A stretch of 64,000 nt of DNA, from assembly GCA_020466095.1 (NCBI GenBank), contig CM035807.1, positions 113,992,124 to 114,056,123 of the forward strand, in the 5' to 3' direction. Below are positions 1 through 11,467 of the stretch, piece after piece. Source of the stretch: Chlorops oryzae (lineage: Eukaryota > Arthropoda > Insecta > Diptera > Chloropidae). A program made the translations under genes and the position numbers. Below the pieces are notes generated by a model. It was not told where the DNA came from. It made no database searches and saw only the letters and a program-made list of their open reading frames with translations. How positions within the stretch are numbered: the first letter of the stretch is position 1; the number at the start of each line of letters is the position of its first letter.

Positions 1-285
1 TAGCGAGTACTCAAAAAATAGCTACATCATTAACCTGTCAAATTGGCTCGCAACGAGAAATATTCAATTTTTCAAAAATTTTCTCGCTACGAGGTCTCGC
101 AGTGCGATACATTGGAGCTTGAACCATATGATTGAATGTATTGAAATTTGTGTGCGTCTCGTCTCGCGCTCTCGCATCGGGCTCTCGCAATGTTGGATTT
201 TGGGCTAGATCTCAAAAGTATAAACGATTTTTTTTTCTTTTTTTTTTCTTAATAAAAGCATTCAGATTTTTCATTGAAATATCCT

Positions 286-422
286 TTAACCCGGTAGCGC
301 CTGAATTGAAAAAAATAAATATTAAAAATAAAATAAAATATGAAACGGTTTTGAAGTTTTGATGACAAAACACGAACTTTTTTAGTGATCCCATATGGCA
401 TCGCTAGGCGCTACCGGGTTAA
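286..422. mobile_element. piggyBac-type MITE (TTAA target site)
   Basis: The segment begins TTAACCCGGTAGCGCC and ends with its reverse complement GGCGCTACCGGGTTAA. TTAA on both sides with termini starting CCC is the piggyBac target-site and end pattern. The roughly 130-bp interior is AT-rich and has no transposase, so it would be non-autonomous. Confidence 0.75.
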
Positions 423-2095
423 TGTTCAACACTCAATTATTTTCGATTCCCCTCTAATCTATTTACAGGGCTTTTAAAATTGAATTCTGTCAAATGTGGG
501 GCACACATTAATACCACTTAAGTTTTCACAATGTCCTTGTTTGCACGAGCTTCGGTTGTGTGGCTTTATCTGTATGAACTTTGTTATTTTCTGAATATGT
601 TCAGCGTGTGCAAAGCATGCAGTTCAATCAAACAGGTAAAATACAAACATGAACAAGCGAATAGTACCTCTAAGGACTTCTTAATTGATTGAAAAAGGAA
701 TAGTGATTGCATCGTTGTGGTGACAGTTATGATGTAACAATTTTATTTGCTTACGTGGATACGTGGAAATTTTTTTAAAAGTATTTTCATGAATAATTTT
801 GTAAATTGCTCGCGGGCTTATAATATATTCATCATAAATTTCAAAAAGAGTCCATTGCGATCGGAATTAATACATTAAAATGTATATAGCATGCAAGCCG
901 TGACATTACTCATACGTACAGTAAAAGTCTACTGAGGAATCAAATATGAGCTTATGAAGAATTACAGAGCGCAACGAAATAGTCATTCCAATCAAATTTT
1001 ATTTCGCCATTAAGACGTCATTGACGAACAATGAAATTAATCGACAAGAAAAGTTTTGTTGTCAACATTATTCCAATATTCATAACGTTCGAAACTTCAA
1101 ATTAAAGTAGCACTCGTAGCATAGAGTAATTTATTTTTTTTATGGTTTTACAGTACATGGTATTATTTTAGGAATTTGGTCTTTCAATACTTATATCTAA
1201 TCTTAGAAGTAGTAACAAGATTACTTAATCATATTTCATTGAAGATAAGCAATATCAATGAAAATAGATTATCCTATACATAAACCTTACCTTCGGCTAG
1301 TACATCCTCTATCGTAACAGTTATTCGTCCCACTGTAAAGGCCTTCCCGACAAAACTTGTCTCTTTGGAACTGGAGTGGTTATGCGAATTGTCGAGCTTT
1401 TCATTTTTATCGAAGAGATTTTTGGAAAAAATTTTCTTCATTTTGCACTATAGCTGTGTATATAAAGCGGAAAGGAATCGAAACGTAGAAATCGAGTGTC
1501 GCTTACGTGGGCGAGATTGATTGAAAAAAGAATAATCGAATACGCCAAATTGCTTTAAAACAAACGACGTAAACGCTGCGAAACGAATTCAATTTGCAGT
1601 ATCCAAACATTAAAAAACTTCGACTGCATTCAACATGGAGTAGTAGGAAATACAAAAAAAAAAAAACATAAAAAAAACTAAAGAAAATTAATTTGACTTT
1701 CTTTTGCAATGTCGTCGTTTGTTACTACTCGCGAAACATTATTGACTTTTCCGGTGGCGCGTTGCTCTCGAGTTTCCTTAAACGCGAAAAGGCATATTGA
1801 ACGGCACTCGTTAATGATTTTTCAATTGTCGAAATGCTTTTTCGCTTTTTAAACGATTTTTTTCTTACAATTTATCGCAGCACTCGCACTAAAGTGAAAT
1901 TGCATTTGACATTTACTATGAGGAATGCTGTCAACGCAATTTTTCGCGATCCCTTTGCAGTTACTCGGCGGTCACACGCATGCGAAATATGTTCCGCAAC
2001 AATTTGAATACACTTAAATGGTTCGTTGGCAGTCACACGGGGAATATTTCGCTTCAAAAATAAGGGCCTCTATACAAGAAATTAATGCGTGCGTG

Positions 2096-2168
2096 CGAGA
2101 GAGAGAAGAGAGAGAGAGAGAGGAGAGAGAGAGAGAAGGAGAGAGATAGAGGAGAGCGAGACAGAGAG
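2096..2168. repeat. GA microsatellite
   Basis: Nearly pure GAGA tract with occasional interruptions. The ORF reading through it is only a product of the repeat. Confidence 0.9.
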
Positions 2169-2859
2169 TGTTGCACGCACGACTTTCAGACTATTGTAGC
2201 CAGGCCCTACCTTAATAAAAAAAACTATTCAAAAATTTTTGCGGCAAATTCGATTTATTTCAATTTAAAAAAACTTCTCATTTGAATGCATGGGAAAGAA
2301 AGAGAAAATTGACAAAAGAAACTGTATTTTTTTTTTGCATGTCTTTTTAAACCTACAATGTCAGTTTCGTAACGTTCGTCAACGAGGTAACATAGGACTC
2401 GTTTACGTCCGGGCCGGGCTCAACGTTTGAATTTTTCGCCATCTTGAATTTGTGCTGACGCCGGTCATATAAAACGGAAAATTAAAAAAAAAAACCAAAT
2501 TAAAGTGTCGAAAGAGTGTCAAGGAGGAATATAAGTACTCAATGGCACTCAATTCGCTACTATCTAATTATTCTTGGCGGCGGCCATTTTGCTCCTTTGC
2601 ATGTACTCCGTCTGAGGGCGGTGGTGAAGGGGCAATCACACATCTATTCGTACATACAAGTATCAGAGCCTGACGTCGGTCATTAAAACGAAGATTTAAC
2701 ATTCAAAAAGTTTAATCTGGCATATGTGGACCTTACTGTGTCCCAGCCATTAATTTAAAGTCAAAAAAAAACCTACAATGTATTTTATTGTTTTTCAACA
2801 TCTGTTTCTTTCGTCTGACACAGCACTTATAAGAGGCCCAAAATAAATCGACAATTATA

Positions 2860-5800
2860 ATGAGCACCAAAATAAAACCTAGTTATAATGAACTTCAAAG
2901 CAAGCACCCAGTTATAGTGAGCACCAAATCATTCGAAATGGAAACAAAGCCGGTAAACACTGCCAAATATTTGCTTCTCCTGGAATCCCTTAAGCTTAAC
3001 GATGAAGAAGGTATGCAAAAGAGTAACTAGAAAACATTTCTAATGATTTTCGATTTACAGGAAATTCAAAAAACCGCTTGCAATTTAATGTTGACCATCT
3101 TCAAAAAATGATGAAGGATTTATCCACAATTTCACAGCAAAATGTTCAAATGCTAAACTATAAAACCGGGAACTTACAATTCGAACATGAAACAACCGAT
3201 TTGGAGCAAACCTTCGTCGTGTTAATGCAACATGTTCTATTAATGATCGTGCAAAATACAAATTTCAACAGTGAATCCAAGGAAGATCTTATTTCGACGC
3301 GTCATATCAATCTTTGTATTGAATCTGTACAGGAAATTGCTATATTTGCATTGAGGAATCAACTGCACGAAGCATTTTATGGTAATGGTGTCTTTGGAAC
3401 GCTTCCAGATTTAAGGAAAAACACTATAAACGAAGCAGCAATTCGAAATTTACGAATTTCCATAGAATTTTTCGAAAAAATACTTGAAGTAAAACAGTTC
3501 CATATCGCCAATTCCATGGAATTTGTGATACGAGACTATATGGCGGCTATTTTTAGTGTTTTAATAGCAAATTGATTCGTCAAATCCTGAAACCGAAAAG
3601 TTACAGTTCAAATTGGATGCAATATGGTTGAGCATAAGTAAGCTGGAGTATTTTAGAAATTTAATGCTATTCAAAAGCTTTCCAAAACTTCCAAATGCAT
3701 TACAAAGAAAACTACATCAAGAGTTACTTCAAAAGTTGGCATCCAAAGATGGATTCACAACACTAGTTGCTGTATTAGAAACGGGGAAACAACACAATGC
3801 TGAAGAAAACGGTAATCAGAAAACCTTCGAAATAATTGCAAATATCATCGCCTTCAAGGGACACACGCAACGTTTCCAAGCGACAATGATTAAACAAATT
3901 TTCGCTTATTTCGAATTGTGTTTACGAAATGATGCTATGATGGATAGCATGGGCGCAGGACTATTATCACTTCGACGTCTCTACGAGTTGAATGATGAAA
4001 ATCGTAAAATCATTTCCAGTTCTCTGAGTTGTAGACTTGGAAAACTCTCGCATCCAGAAGATGTACTCAGTGGTCTTATTGTAATGGAGCATATGGAATT
4101 TTGTCAACTCTTAAGACTACTTTATCAATTGTTTTACACCAGCAGCATTGAATGCTTACCTACCGAGATGCTAATAATTTATCTTCCAATACTATTTGAA
4201 ATCTATTACAATATGCCTGATAAATTGGGAGCGCAAAAGCAGCAAATCGCCGACATTGTAGCACGATGTTTGAACAATCGAAAAATAGAAGACTTAAAGG
4301 AAATTGTACAAAAACTTTATACGCGCAGCTTTGACACTGATTGGCAGCAGCTACATGAAAGGATAATAATAATACCTGATGCGACGCAATCAGAAATTCG
4401 TTTTAAAATAGCCAATGCCGATTATAAATCTGAATTTAGTATATCGCTTTCATTACCAACACTACTCATACATGCTGATCATGCGATCCTGACATACAAT
4501 ATCTTTATGGCGCTCTTGGAATTAATGTCCACAAATGTCCTGGAAGACGAAGACGATAGTAGTGTATTGGATGTAGGATTGATGCAAAGATGAAGAGGAA
4601 CTCATAACGCTTCTTAACGCAAAATATCCAATTAAAATTGATATTATACTCTCGCTTAACACACTTATAACATCACAATCGCTGAAATCACAAATCTCAG
4701 AGAATAGCAGAAACTTTCTCAAATTTATGCGTCAACTCGTTGAGAAACGAATCGAAAATCAAATTACTACAGAGAACACCGAATCAACTGATCAAATACT
4801 TCTAATAATGTTAACTTTAACACAAGAATTACTGGAACACACTCAAATGCCCGAAGAACATCGTGACATGATACCGGTCTTGGAAAATTTACGTAAACAA
4901 AGTCCAAATATCCTTGTTCAGCAATGTGTAGTCAAGCTGATTTCGATACTTCGTGGTGATATGAAAGCGAATGCAGCCATGCAAGATACTGAGTTCAATG
5001 CAGCCCGAACGTTACTAGAATCCAAGGAGTCTCACTTGCAGGTTTACGGCATACAAAAATTACTCGAATTACTACGCAAACACGATACTGTAACGTTGAC
5101 CAATCGGCATGTAATCGTCGCACTGGCTTTGACTACTTTAAAGAACAAGGAATCCTACACTTTCCTGAATTGCGTTCGTCTCTTTGTTGCTTTGGTTAAT
5201 GTTATGGAAGCTGAAGTACTTGAGATTTTGTCCGATGAATATTTAAACGAAAATGGTAACATGGACTTTAGGCTTGTTGTTGGAGAGGCAATTCTCAAAG
5301 TTAGCAAAGAATTGGGTTAGAAGACATTAGTTTCTGTTTTCTCCTGGAATTAATATTCTTTCTTTCTTTTTTTTTTATAGGACCACTGTGTTACAAGTAC
5401 AAGGATGTGTTACTTAATATGTTCATGCACGGTGCTCGTTCGTCAAATGATGAATTTCGTATGTCTTCCTTTGCCAATTTGGCACAATTATGCCGTACAT
5501 TATGCTATCAAGTGCTGAAATTCTTTCAAGAGGTAATTTTTTTTATATTCATTTTAAAAACAATGTTTACGTTTCAAGTGTTTAAAAAATGTTCCCTTCT
5601 ATCGATAATTTACCACAAGTACAGTTGCTCCATTTGATCGACTGTGAACTTTCAACTGGAAAGTATTTACCGGCTAAGAGAGCTGCTCTACTAGTACTTA
5701 GCGAGTTGCTTGAAGGCATCGATAATCTCATTGATTTTGAAGAATTATTACTTCCCGTGTATAGACTGCTCAAGCTTATTGCCACAACAGAAACCTGTGA

Positions 5801-5966
5801 TGAACAATTACGTACGCACGCCACTAATGGACTGAAAGCATTATCCGAAAAGTGTAAAAAATTCATTTTCCCCGAAGAAGTACTTCAAAAGGAAATTCGA
5901 ATTTTCGGTGTTAAAGACGAAGAAAACAAAAGTAATAAAAAGAAACATATACTGGAAATCAATTAA
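2860..5966 (+). CDS. Tango6: Tango6/RTP1-family protein, two frameshifts
   Basis: Four exons can be read: 2860-3010, 3061-5315, 5381-5532 and 5625-5966, all with GT-AG introns in matching phase. The product is about 965 residues of helical, HEAT-like repeats. Near the C terminus, 'HGARSSNDEFRMSS' followed by 'NLAQLCR' resembles the RTP1 C-terminal signature found in TANGO6 (transport and Golgi organisation) and yeast Rtp1, which helps assemble and import RNA polymerase II. The start ATG at 2860 opens a clean first exon spliced at GAAG|GTATG. Exon 2 is broken by two single-base frameshifts, near 3570 and near 4588; no GT-AG intron restores the frame at either, so they look like assembly indels or recent mutations. 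The poly-A rich end after 5966 is followed by the Helitron-like insertion. The family call comes from memory of the conserved motif and was not searched. Confidence 0.75.
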
Positions 5967-6026
5967 TTTTCAGTAAAAAAAAAAAAAAACTGTGTTATAA
6001 TATCTCAAAACAAATATATATATATA

Positions 6027-6216
6027 CTAGGGGGCTTCGCCCCCTGTTCGCTTCGCTCACCAACCCCCAACCCTCCCACGATCGCTTCGACATCACCCTC
6101 TCTCCCTCCACCCTCCCCCTCCCACTCTCTCTCTCTCTCTCTCTCTCCCTCCTCTCTCTCTCTCCTCCTCTCTCCCTCTCTCTCTCTCTCTCTCTCCCTC
6201 TCTCTCCTCTCCTCTC

Positions 6217-6256
<40 letters not shown>

Positions 6257-6577
6257 CTTTCTCCTCTCTCTCTCCTCTCTCTCTCTCCCTTCTCCCTTCT
6301 CTCTCCTCTCACCATTCTCCTTCTCACCTCTCTCCATCAATCCTCTCTCCCACCCTCCCTCTCCTCTCATCTTCCATCTCTCCCTCTCTCCCACTTTCCA
6401 TATTGGATCCACCATTTTGGTTTTCCCTCTCTACCTCTCTCCCTCTCCCCATCACCCTCTCTCCCTCTGTCCCAATCACCCACTTTCCATTTTTGAAAAA
6501 AGTCAGCCATATTGGATCCGCCACACAAAAATAAAAGTACACGCGAAAAAAAAAAACTTTTTTGTATAATAGAGAGA
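6027..6577 (-). mobile_element. Non-autonomous Helitron-like element
   Basis: Read on the minus strand, the segment starts TCTCTCTATTATAC directly after an A. It ends with the hairpin GGGGGCGAAGCCCCC leading into CTAG, followed by T. A|TC start, 3' hairpin, CTRR end and insertion between A and T are Helitron/Helentron hallmarks. The inside is mostly a CT/GA microsatellite, with no Rep/helicase coding. It lies between the convergent 3' ends of Tango6 and L2HGDH. The 5' boundary is less certain than the 3' end. Confidence 0.55.
6115..6480. repeat. CT-rich microsatellite inside the Helitron-like element
   Basis: Long imperfect (CT)n tract with CTCC interruptions. The overlapping minus-strand ORFs rich in Arg/Glu are translations of this repeat and are not genes. 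Confidence 0.9.
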
Positions 6578-6685
6578 TATATAAAATCAACAATAATAAC
6601 AACAATACGTTTTCGTTCGACTAAAGACTGACCTCAAAACGTCGTCATCATGGCCATAATTTTAAACAATACAGCGAAAAAAAAA

Positions 6686-8380
6686 CTAGAATCCCTTTTT
6701 TCCTATTCCAAATTCATTCTCTATTCTATCAGCAACCATTTTAGCGATCGCTAAACTACTGGTGGCTCCAGGAGACGGTGCATTTCGGCAGTGCAAAACT
6801 CTCTTTGCTAATGGTCCAGTTCCCTCACCACGATCGAATACAAAATCATCCACTAAGTTACCCTTCACATCCATTGCTTGAGCACGGACACCAGCAGGCC
6901 CGCGGCTAACATCATGTTCGGTTATTTCCGGTATAAATTTTTGTAATTCCTTCATTTGCAATGGAATGAAAGCCGATTTAGCCATCTCCTTTAGACCAAA
7001 GCCCATATATTTCCCAGCCATTTTTAAGAATCCCGGATACCGCAGTGTGTCGAACAACTCGAATAGATTAATATGGCCCCATCTGTAGATAGAACATATT
7101 TAAATATTCTTATTTCTATAGCAATTTTTCTCAACCATTTAGACTTACTTGTAACCTTCGCGTTTGAAAGCCAACACAGCATTTGGTCCTAATCATCGAG
7201 AAAAAGTTAAATATTTCTTCATTTCGAATTCATTTCTTTCAATATTTCTTACCTAACCAAACACTGCCATCCATGCGTGGTGTAAAATGAACTCCAAGAA
7301 ATGGAAACCTTGGATCTGGAACTGGATAAATGTTGCCACGGACCATGGGACATTTTTCTTTGGTCAAAAGCAGATATTCTCCACGAAAAGGAATAATTCG
7401 TGGTGAACGTGGACAACCAGTGAGTTCCGCCAATTGATCCGATTGTAGGCCGCCACATGTCAAAACGTATTTTGTGCGTATTGCATAGCGTTCATTCGAA
7501 TCATGTATGGTAACAGGATAGTCAGCATGCTCTTTAGATTCTGTGAATTTATTCACCTTTAAAGAAATTTAAAAAAAAGAACATAGAACTCCAATATCAA
7601 TCAGTTAGTCAGGGGTATAAATCATACAAATGATAAAAAGAAAACATTTCTATTATTATTTTAACAATTTTCTGAGAGTGCGATATGTCGTTGCGTGTAA
7701 TCTATAATATCTATCTATCTATCTATCTATATATAATGTGCATAGAGATAAGCGTCAGTTAAGAATTTTGTGTGTATTAAAAAAGGTGGGATTATAGAGA
7801 TAAGATTTGAAGGTAAAATTTTCTGAGAGTCCTTTACCTTGAATTCAAGAAAAATATCTCCACCAGCCTGTTTGAAATCTTGAGCATAATATTCAGTCAC
7901 TTTTGCCCAATCGACAATGCCCGTATGTGGACTCCAAAGTGCCTTAAGTCCATGACAAAACGGTTCAATTTCTTGGATTTTCTCCCCATCGATAATTTGT
8001 AAATCAGGTACATTATTCTTTTGACCACGTTCTAACAAATCCGAAAGACGACTAACTTCATTTTCATCGGTTGCAACAATCAATTTTCCGCATTTCTTAT
8101 ATGGAATACCCTTGGCATCACAGTACTTATAAGCCAAATGGAGTCCTTCTACGCAAAGTTTTGCCTTTAAAGTTCCAGGCTTATAATATATCCCAGCATG
8201 AATAACTCCCGAATTATGGCCACTCTGATGAAATGCCAATTTATGTTCTTTCTCTAAAATTGCAATTTTCAATTCCGGATGCCTCAATAGAATTTCTCGA
8301 GCCGATGCCACGCCCACAATTCCGCCGCCGACCACAATCAGATCATAGTTACTATTTGAGAAAATTATAAAATTACTCAT
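6686..8380 (-). CDS. L2HGDH: L-2-hydroxyglutarate dehydrogenase, mitochondrial
   Basis: FAD-dependent enzyme that oxidises L-2-hydroxyglutarate to 2-oxoglutarate at the mitochondrial inner membrane. Exons on the minus strand are 8380-7838, 7556-7253, 7188-7149 and 7082-6686, all GT-AG and phase-consistent, giving about 427 residues with no frameshift. The N terminus has the dinucleotide-binding fold '[11 protein letters not shown]' (GxGxxG at residues 18-23), then '[12 protein letters not shown]', the DAO-family stretch. The C-terminal exon has '[12 protein letters not shown]', '[10 protein letters not shown]' and '[14 protein letters not shown]', all typical of L2HGDH. The ATG at 8380 is the first after an in-frame stop in the upstream sequence. 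Only about 11 residues precede the FAD fold, so a classical mitochondrial presequence is missing; an unrecognised 5' exon is possible. The length is slightly below the usual 450-460 residues. Confidence 0.93.
7709..7732. repeat. (ATCT)n microsatellite in L2HGDH intron 1
   Basis: Six consecutive CTAT units within the first intron of the minus-strand L2HGDH gene. Confidence 0.9.
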
Positions 8381-9166
8381 GATATCGTTAATTAATTTAA
8401 TTGACTCTCAATTACTTGTGTTTGGTCTGTGTGTATTGTCGATTCGATTGTATATATATTCCGGCGGCAATGGTTTTCACATTCGTTTTTGCAGACAACA
8501 ACTGAAAAGCGATTGTTCGGAGTGAGGAAGCCATTTCTCTTTCAAGGTCGTCCTAGGAATAACCAACACCAACACAGCAATTAAACTACCTCAACTCCTT
8601 CTTTCAAATTTTCTGCACGACCTTGTCTTGTCCGCTTGTACGCAGCAGTGGTGTTAATGATCCGTAATGAGATATCAGATTTTGAGATTTCGGCTGTCTA
8701 TATCAGGGTCGTCATCTTACTAAAATTCCTTAAAAGTTTACGGCCGGTCGTAAACTTGAAATATCAAAAGTTCATCACTAGCTCATTGACAAAAACGTAC
8801 ATACATTTCTCCCACCAACCCCCCCGTAGACAGCCCTGCTTTAGTGGATATGTTTAAGTCGACTTACGGCGACTTTACACTACCCAGCAGCTGATATCAA
8901 CCGACATGTGTTTTAATAATATGCGACACAACATATATTCCATTTATTCATTTTACACTTTATGCTAGCTTACAATTTGGTCATAAAAATTCACTAGTAA
9001 CTGATAAATGTGCACATCCATAAGTTAGAAGAAAGAAACTTTGTTGATAACAAAGCAGCAAGACTCTACTGATTAGTGTAAACGGCCAGTAATAATAATA
9101 AGAAGAAGAAGAAAAATAAAAAGAAGAAGAAAACACTTCTTATTCAATAACTTTTGCTAAATTAAA
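8381..9166. other. Divergent intergenic region between L2HGDH and mL64
   Basis: Shared upstream region of two divergently transcribed genes for mitochondrial proteins. No ORF here is convincing. A possible decayed TIR element spans about 8868-9090 (ends resembling GACTTTACACTA and TAGTGTAAACGG), but its boundaries are uncertain. A purine-rich AAG/AGA tract lies at 9100-9132, just before the mL64 start. Confidence 0.45.
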
Positions 9167-9903
9167 ATGCCTCTCATAAGGCATTTTGCTTGCACATTTC
9201 CTATTCGATCACTTCAAATAACAAAGACATCAGCCACCGCGTGCCTGACCGCGAAAAGGAGCAACTCGACACTTCCGGCGAAACTGAAGAAAATGAAGTC
9301 GAAGTGAAAAGCGAAAGGCCGCCTGTAAAAGTAAATAAATCAGGACTATTGCCACAGCACAGAAACCTATTGCACGATAAAATTCCATATGCGGAACCAC
9401 ACTCGTGGGTTCATCTGACCGAGAAGTATAAACGTTCGATGTTTGGTCGTTATGGAAAGAAAAGTGGAGTTAATCCACGCACATGCTTTCCCATTAACGA
9501 GGATATTGTCAAAGAGGAAACCAAAGAAAAGATTGCATTTCCAAAAAGTGTTCCTGAACTAATGGCGGAATTAGCCGTAGAGCGAAAGGCAAAGCAGGAG
9601 GAGATTCAACAACGAGAATTGGCCATAACTAAGAAAATTGAAAAACTTGAACAATGGAAGAAGGAATTGCATGATAAATTTGCTAAGAAGGAAGCTGATG
9701 CATTGGCAGCCAAGGAACGTAAGGAGCGTCTTATCGAGGAGGTTCGTCGGCACTTTGGGTTCAAAGTCGATCCACGCGATGAACGTTTTAAGGAACTGTT
9801 GCAGCAGAAAGAAAAAGAAGATAAAAAGAAACAGAAGGAGGCTAAACGAAAGGCTAAGGAGGAAAAACTTATAGCCAAACTAACACAAACTGAGAAGTCT
9901 TGA
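9167..9903 (+). CDS. GADD45GIP1: Mitochondrial large-subunit ribosomal protein mL64 (CRIF1/GADD45GIP1)
   Basis: Component of the mitochondrial 39S ribosomal subunit, known in mammals as CRIF1, needed to make and insert oxidative-phosphorylation subunits. The signature 'HRNLLHDKIPYAEPHSWVH' followed by 'KYKRSMFGRYGKKSGV' and 'NPRTCFP' is diagnostic. The C-terminal half is a long charged coiled coil (about 110 residues rich in Lys/Glu), as in the family. The ATG at 9167 opens a basic, Ser/Thr-rich N terminus that looks like a mitochondrial presequence (MPLIRHFACTFPIRSL...), but it lies in a different frame from the body and stops near 9305. The body frame has no ATG before the conserved region, so a one-base frameshift between about 9170 and 9305 is inferred. 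A polyadenylation signal AATAAA sits at 9928, 25 bases after the stop. Confidence 0.88.
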
Positions 9904-10030
9904 AATAATACTTAGTATTGTAATTTTAATAAAATGAGTTAAATTGTTAGAAATCTGTTATTGTATTTTGTGCAAATTTTGGAAGAATTTAACATTAGAA
10001 AAGCATTCTGTTTATACATAGTTTTAAATT

Positions 10031-10236
10031 ATGCTACTAATATTAATTGAATCTCATTTTTGGACATTTAGAGATTACTTTCTTACGTATTGTTGTCCTC
10101 TTCTCCTTGTGGAGCATATGGCCCAAATTTAGAGATTAAGTCCGAATTAAAAAGCAATGATTACGGTGCATTTCAATACAGACGTACACGGGAATTGCAA
10201 GAGAATTTGGATGCGGGTTCTGCTGCAATTAAATAG
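10031..10236 (+). pseudogene. Truncated fritz exon-1 pseudogene
   Basis: This copy is clearly related to exon 1 of the intact fritz gene at 59649 (opposite strand). It starts with ATG, reads a decayed version of the fritz start including 'SHFWTFRD', and continues with 'NDYGAFQYRRTRELQENLD' against 'NDYGAFRYKRQRELQQNLD' in the gene. It is broken by an in-frame TAA, a one-base shift and a terminal TAG. It is also interrupted by about 61 bp flanked by the 12-bp direct repeat ATTTAGAGATTA (first copy about 10066-10077). No later fritz exon was found next to it. It lies just downstream of mL64 and carries no sign of function. Confidence 0.8.
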
Positions 10237-11467
10237 CACGGTAAAATGAGTTCGGCTAAGTATTTGATAGAGACTGCATATTTGAGTCTATGCATTTCTA
10301 TTTTTCCCATATTTGGGTCTCGGATAAATATTTAAAGACATTTTTGAAATCGAATGATGAAATTCCGTTTTTAAAATAAGGGTTTTTCCATATGTAAAAA
10401 TTATATTTTCCAACCTCTTGACGTTTATCATGTTTCAGGCTAAAGTTCTCTTAAATATTTACAAATATTTATGCTCAGAAAGTCTCTCCTAAAAACCAGA
10501 TTAGGAAAAATAAATTGGCGGTCCTCGCCTTTTCTATTGAGGCAACCTATTGAAACATGTTTGTTGCCATTTTGTCGTGAATCACAAAATATAAACATGA
10601 ACGTAAAATTAGTCATAACGTAACGGTAAAACGTATCAGCTGATCGCTTTAATATTTAAATTGTTTTTACCGCAAAAATTGTAACACAGCCTGCAAAATT
10701 GAAACTTTGATTTTCCCCTTTTGAGTTGGAGGCGTGGTTCTATTCGATTTTTGTGTGCTGAAAAATTGAAAAGTACAAAAAAAAATTCCATCACATCAGA
10801 GTTTCGAGAAAATCGTGTAAGAAATTTGTACTATTGAATTTTTAAAACTATTTTTTTTCAAATATGGCTTAAAATATTTCAAAATTTTTGAAACTTTTGT
10901 GTACCTAAAACATCATTCTTTAATATGACATCATAAATAACTTACAAATCGTTAAAAGAATCGTGTAAAAATAATGCCCAAAGTCGATTTTTTGAAAATT
11001 TTATGAAAGATTTTTTTTTTTTTTTTTTTGACTTTCAATGAACATAGCTCACCCATTAGCAGTCCCCCTTCCAAAGCCGATATTTTAAATTGTTGGCCAA
11101 TCAATTGTGTATACATGTGTCAAATCTCAGAACTGCAGCACAAACCATTTCCACGATATAAAGGTATTTCTAAAACAACTCAATTAGGATTTTCGTATAC
11201 ATAACAAAATGCACGTTTGGAAATGGAAAATTCACTTGTTTTTTCGTTTCAAAAAGAAGAAATGATTAGATTAATTTGAAATATTGGAACATTAGAAGGC
11301 AAAATACATTGCAAACGATAATTGCAGCGATCAAAGGTAGAAAAATCCATTTGGTAATCAGCACACACACACTAAATGCCGTCACGTCAAGCACTGCATG
11401 AAGTACCGTGTGTGGGCCGCATAATGATAAACAACAACTTCGATAGAAAAAAAATTCGGATTTAATA
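10237..11467. other. Intergenic region upstream of the THAP zinc-finger gene
   Basis: AT-rich sequence with homopolymer runs (for example a long T run near 11010-11030). No exon or recognisable element with clear ends was found. The 5' UTR of the zinc-finger gene should lie in its last part. Confidence 0.5.

Larger units (their letters stand above)
1..2859. other. Intergenic region upstream of Tango6
   Basis: No convincing coding exon was seen on either strand; the short open frames here are AT-rich and lack recognisable domains or codon structure. It holds a piggyBac-type miniature element (286-422) and a GA microsatellite (about 2096-2168), listed separately. The last few hundred bases should include the 5' UTR and promoter of the Tango6-like gene, but no TATA box at a clear distance was identified. 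Confidence 0.6.

Noticed and set aside
5533..5624. Third frameshift in Tango6 after exon 3
   Set aside because: A normal GT-AG intron (5533-5624) joins the exons in phase, so no frameshift is needed there.
5995..6605. Minus-strand ORFs rich in Arg/Glu
   Set aside because: Direct translation of a CT/GA microsatellite inside the Helitron-like element; no domain or start context.
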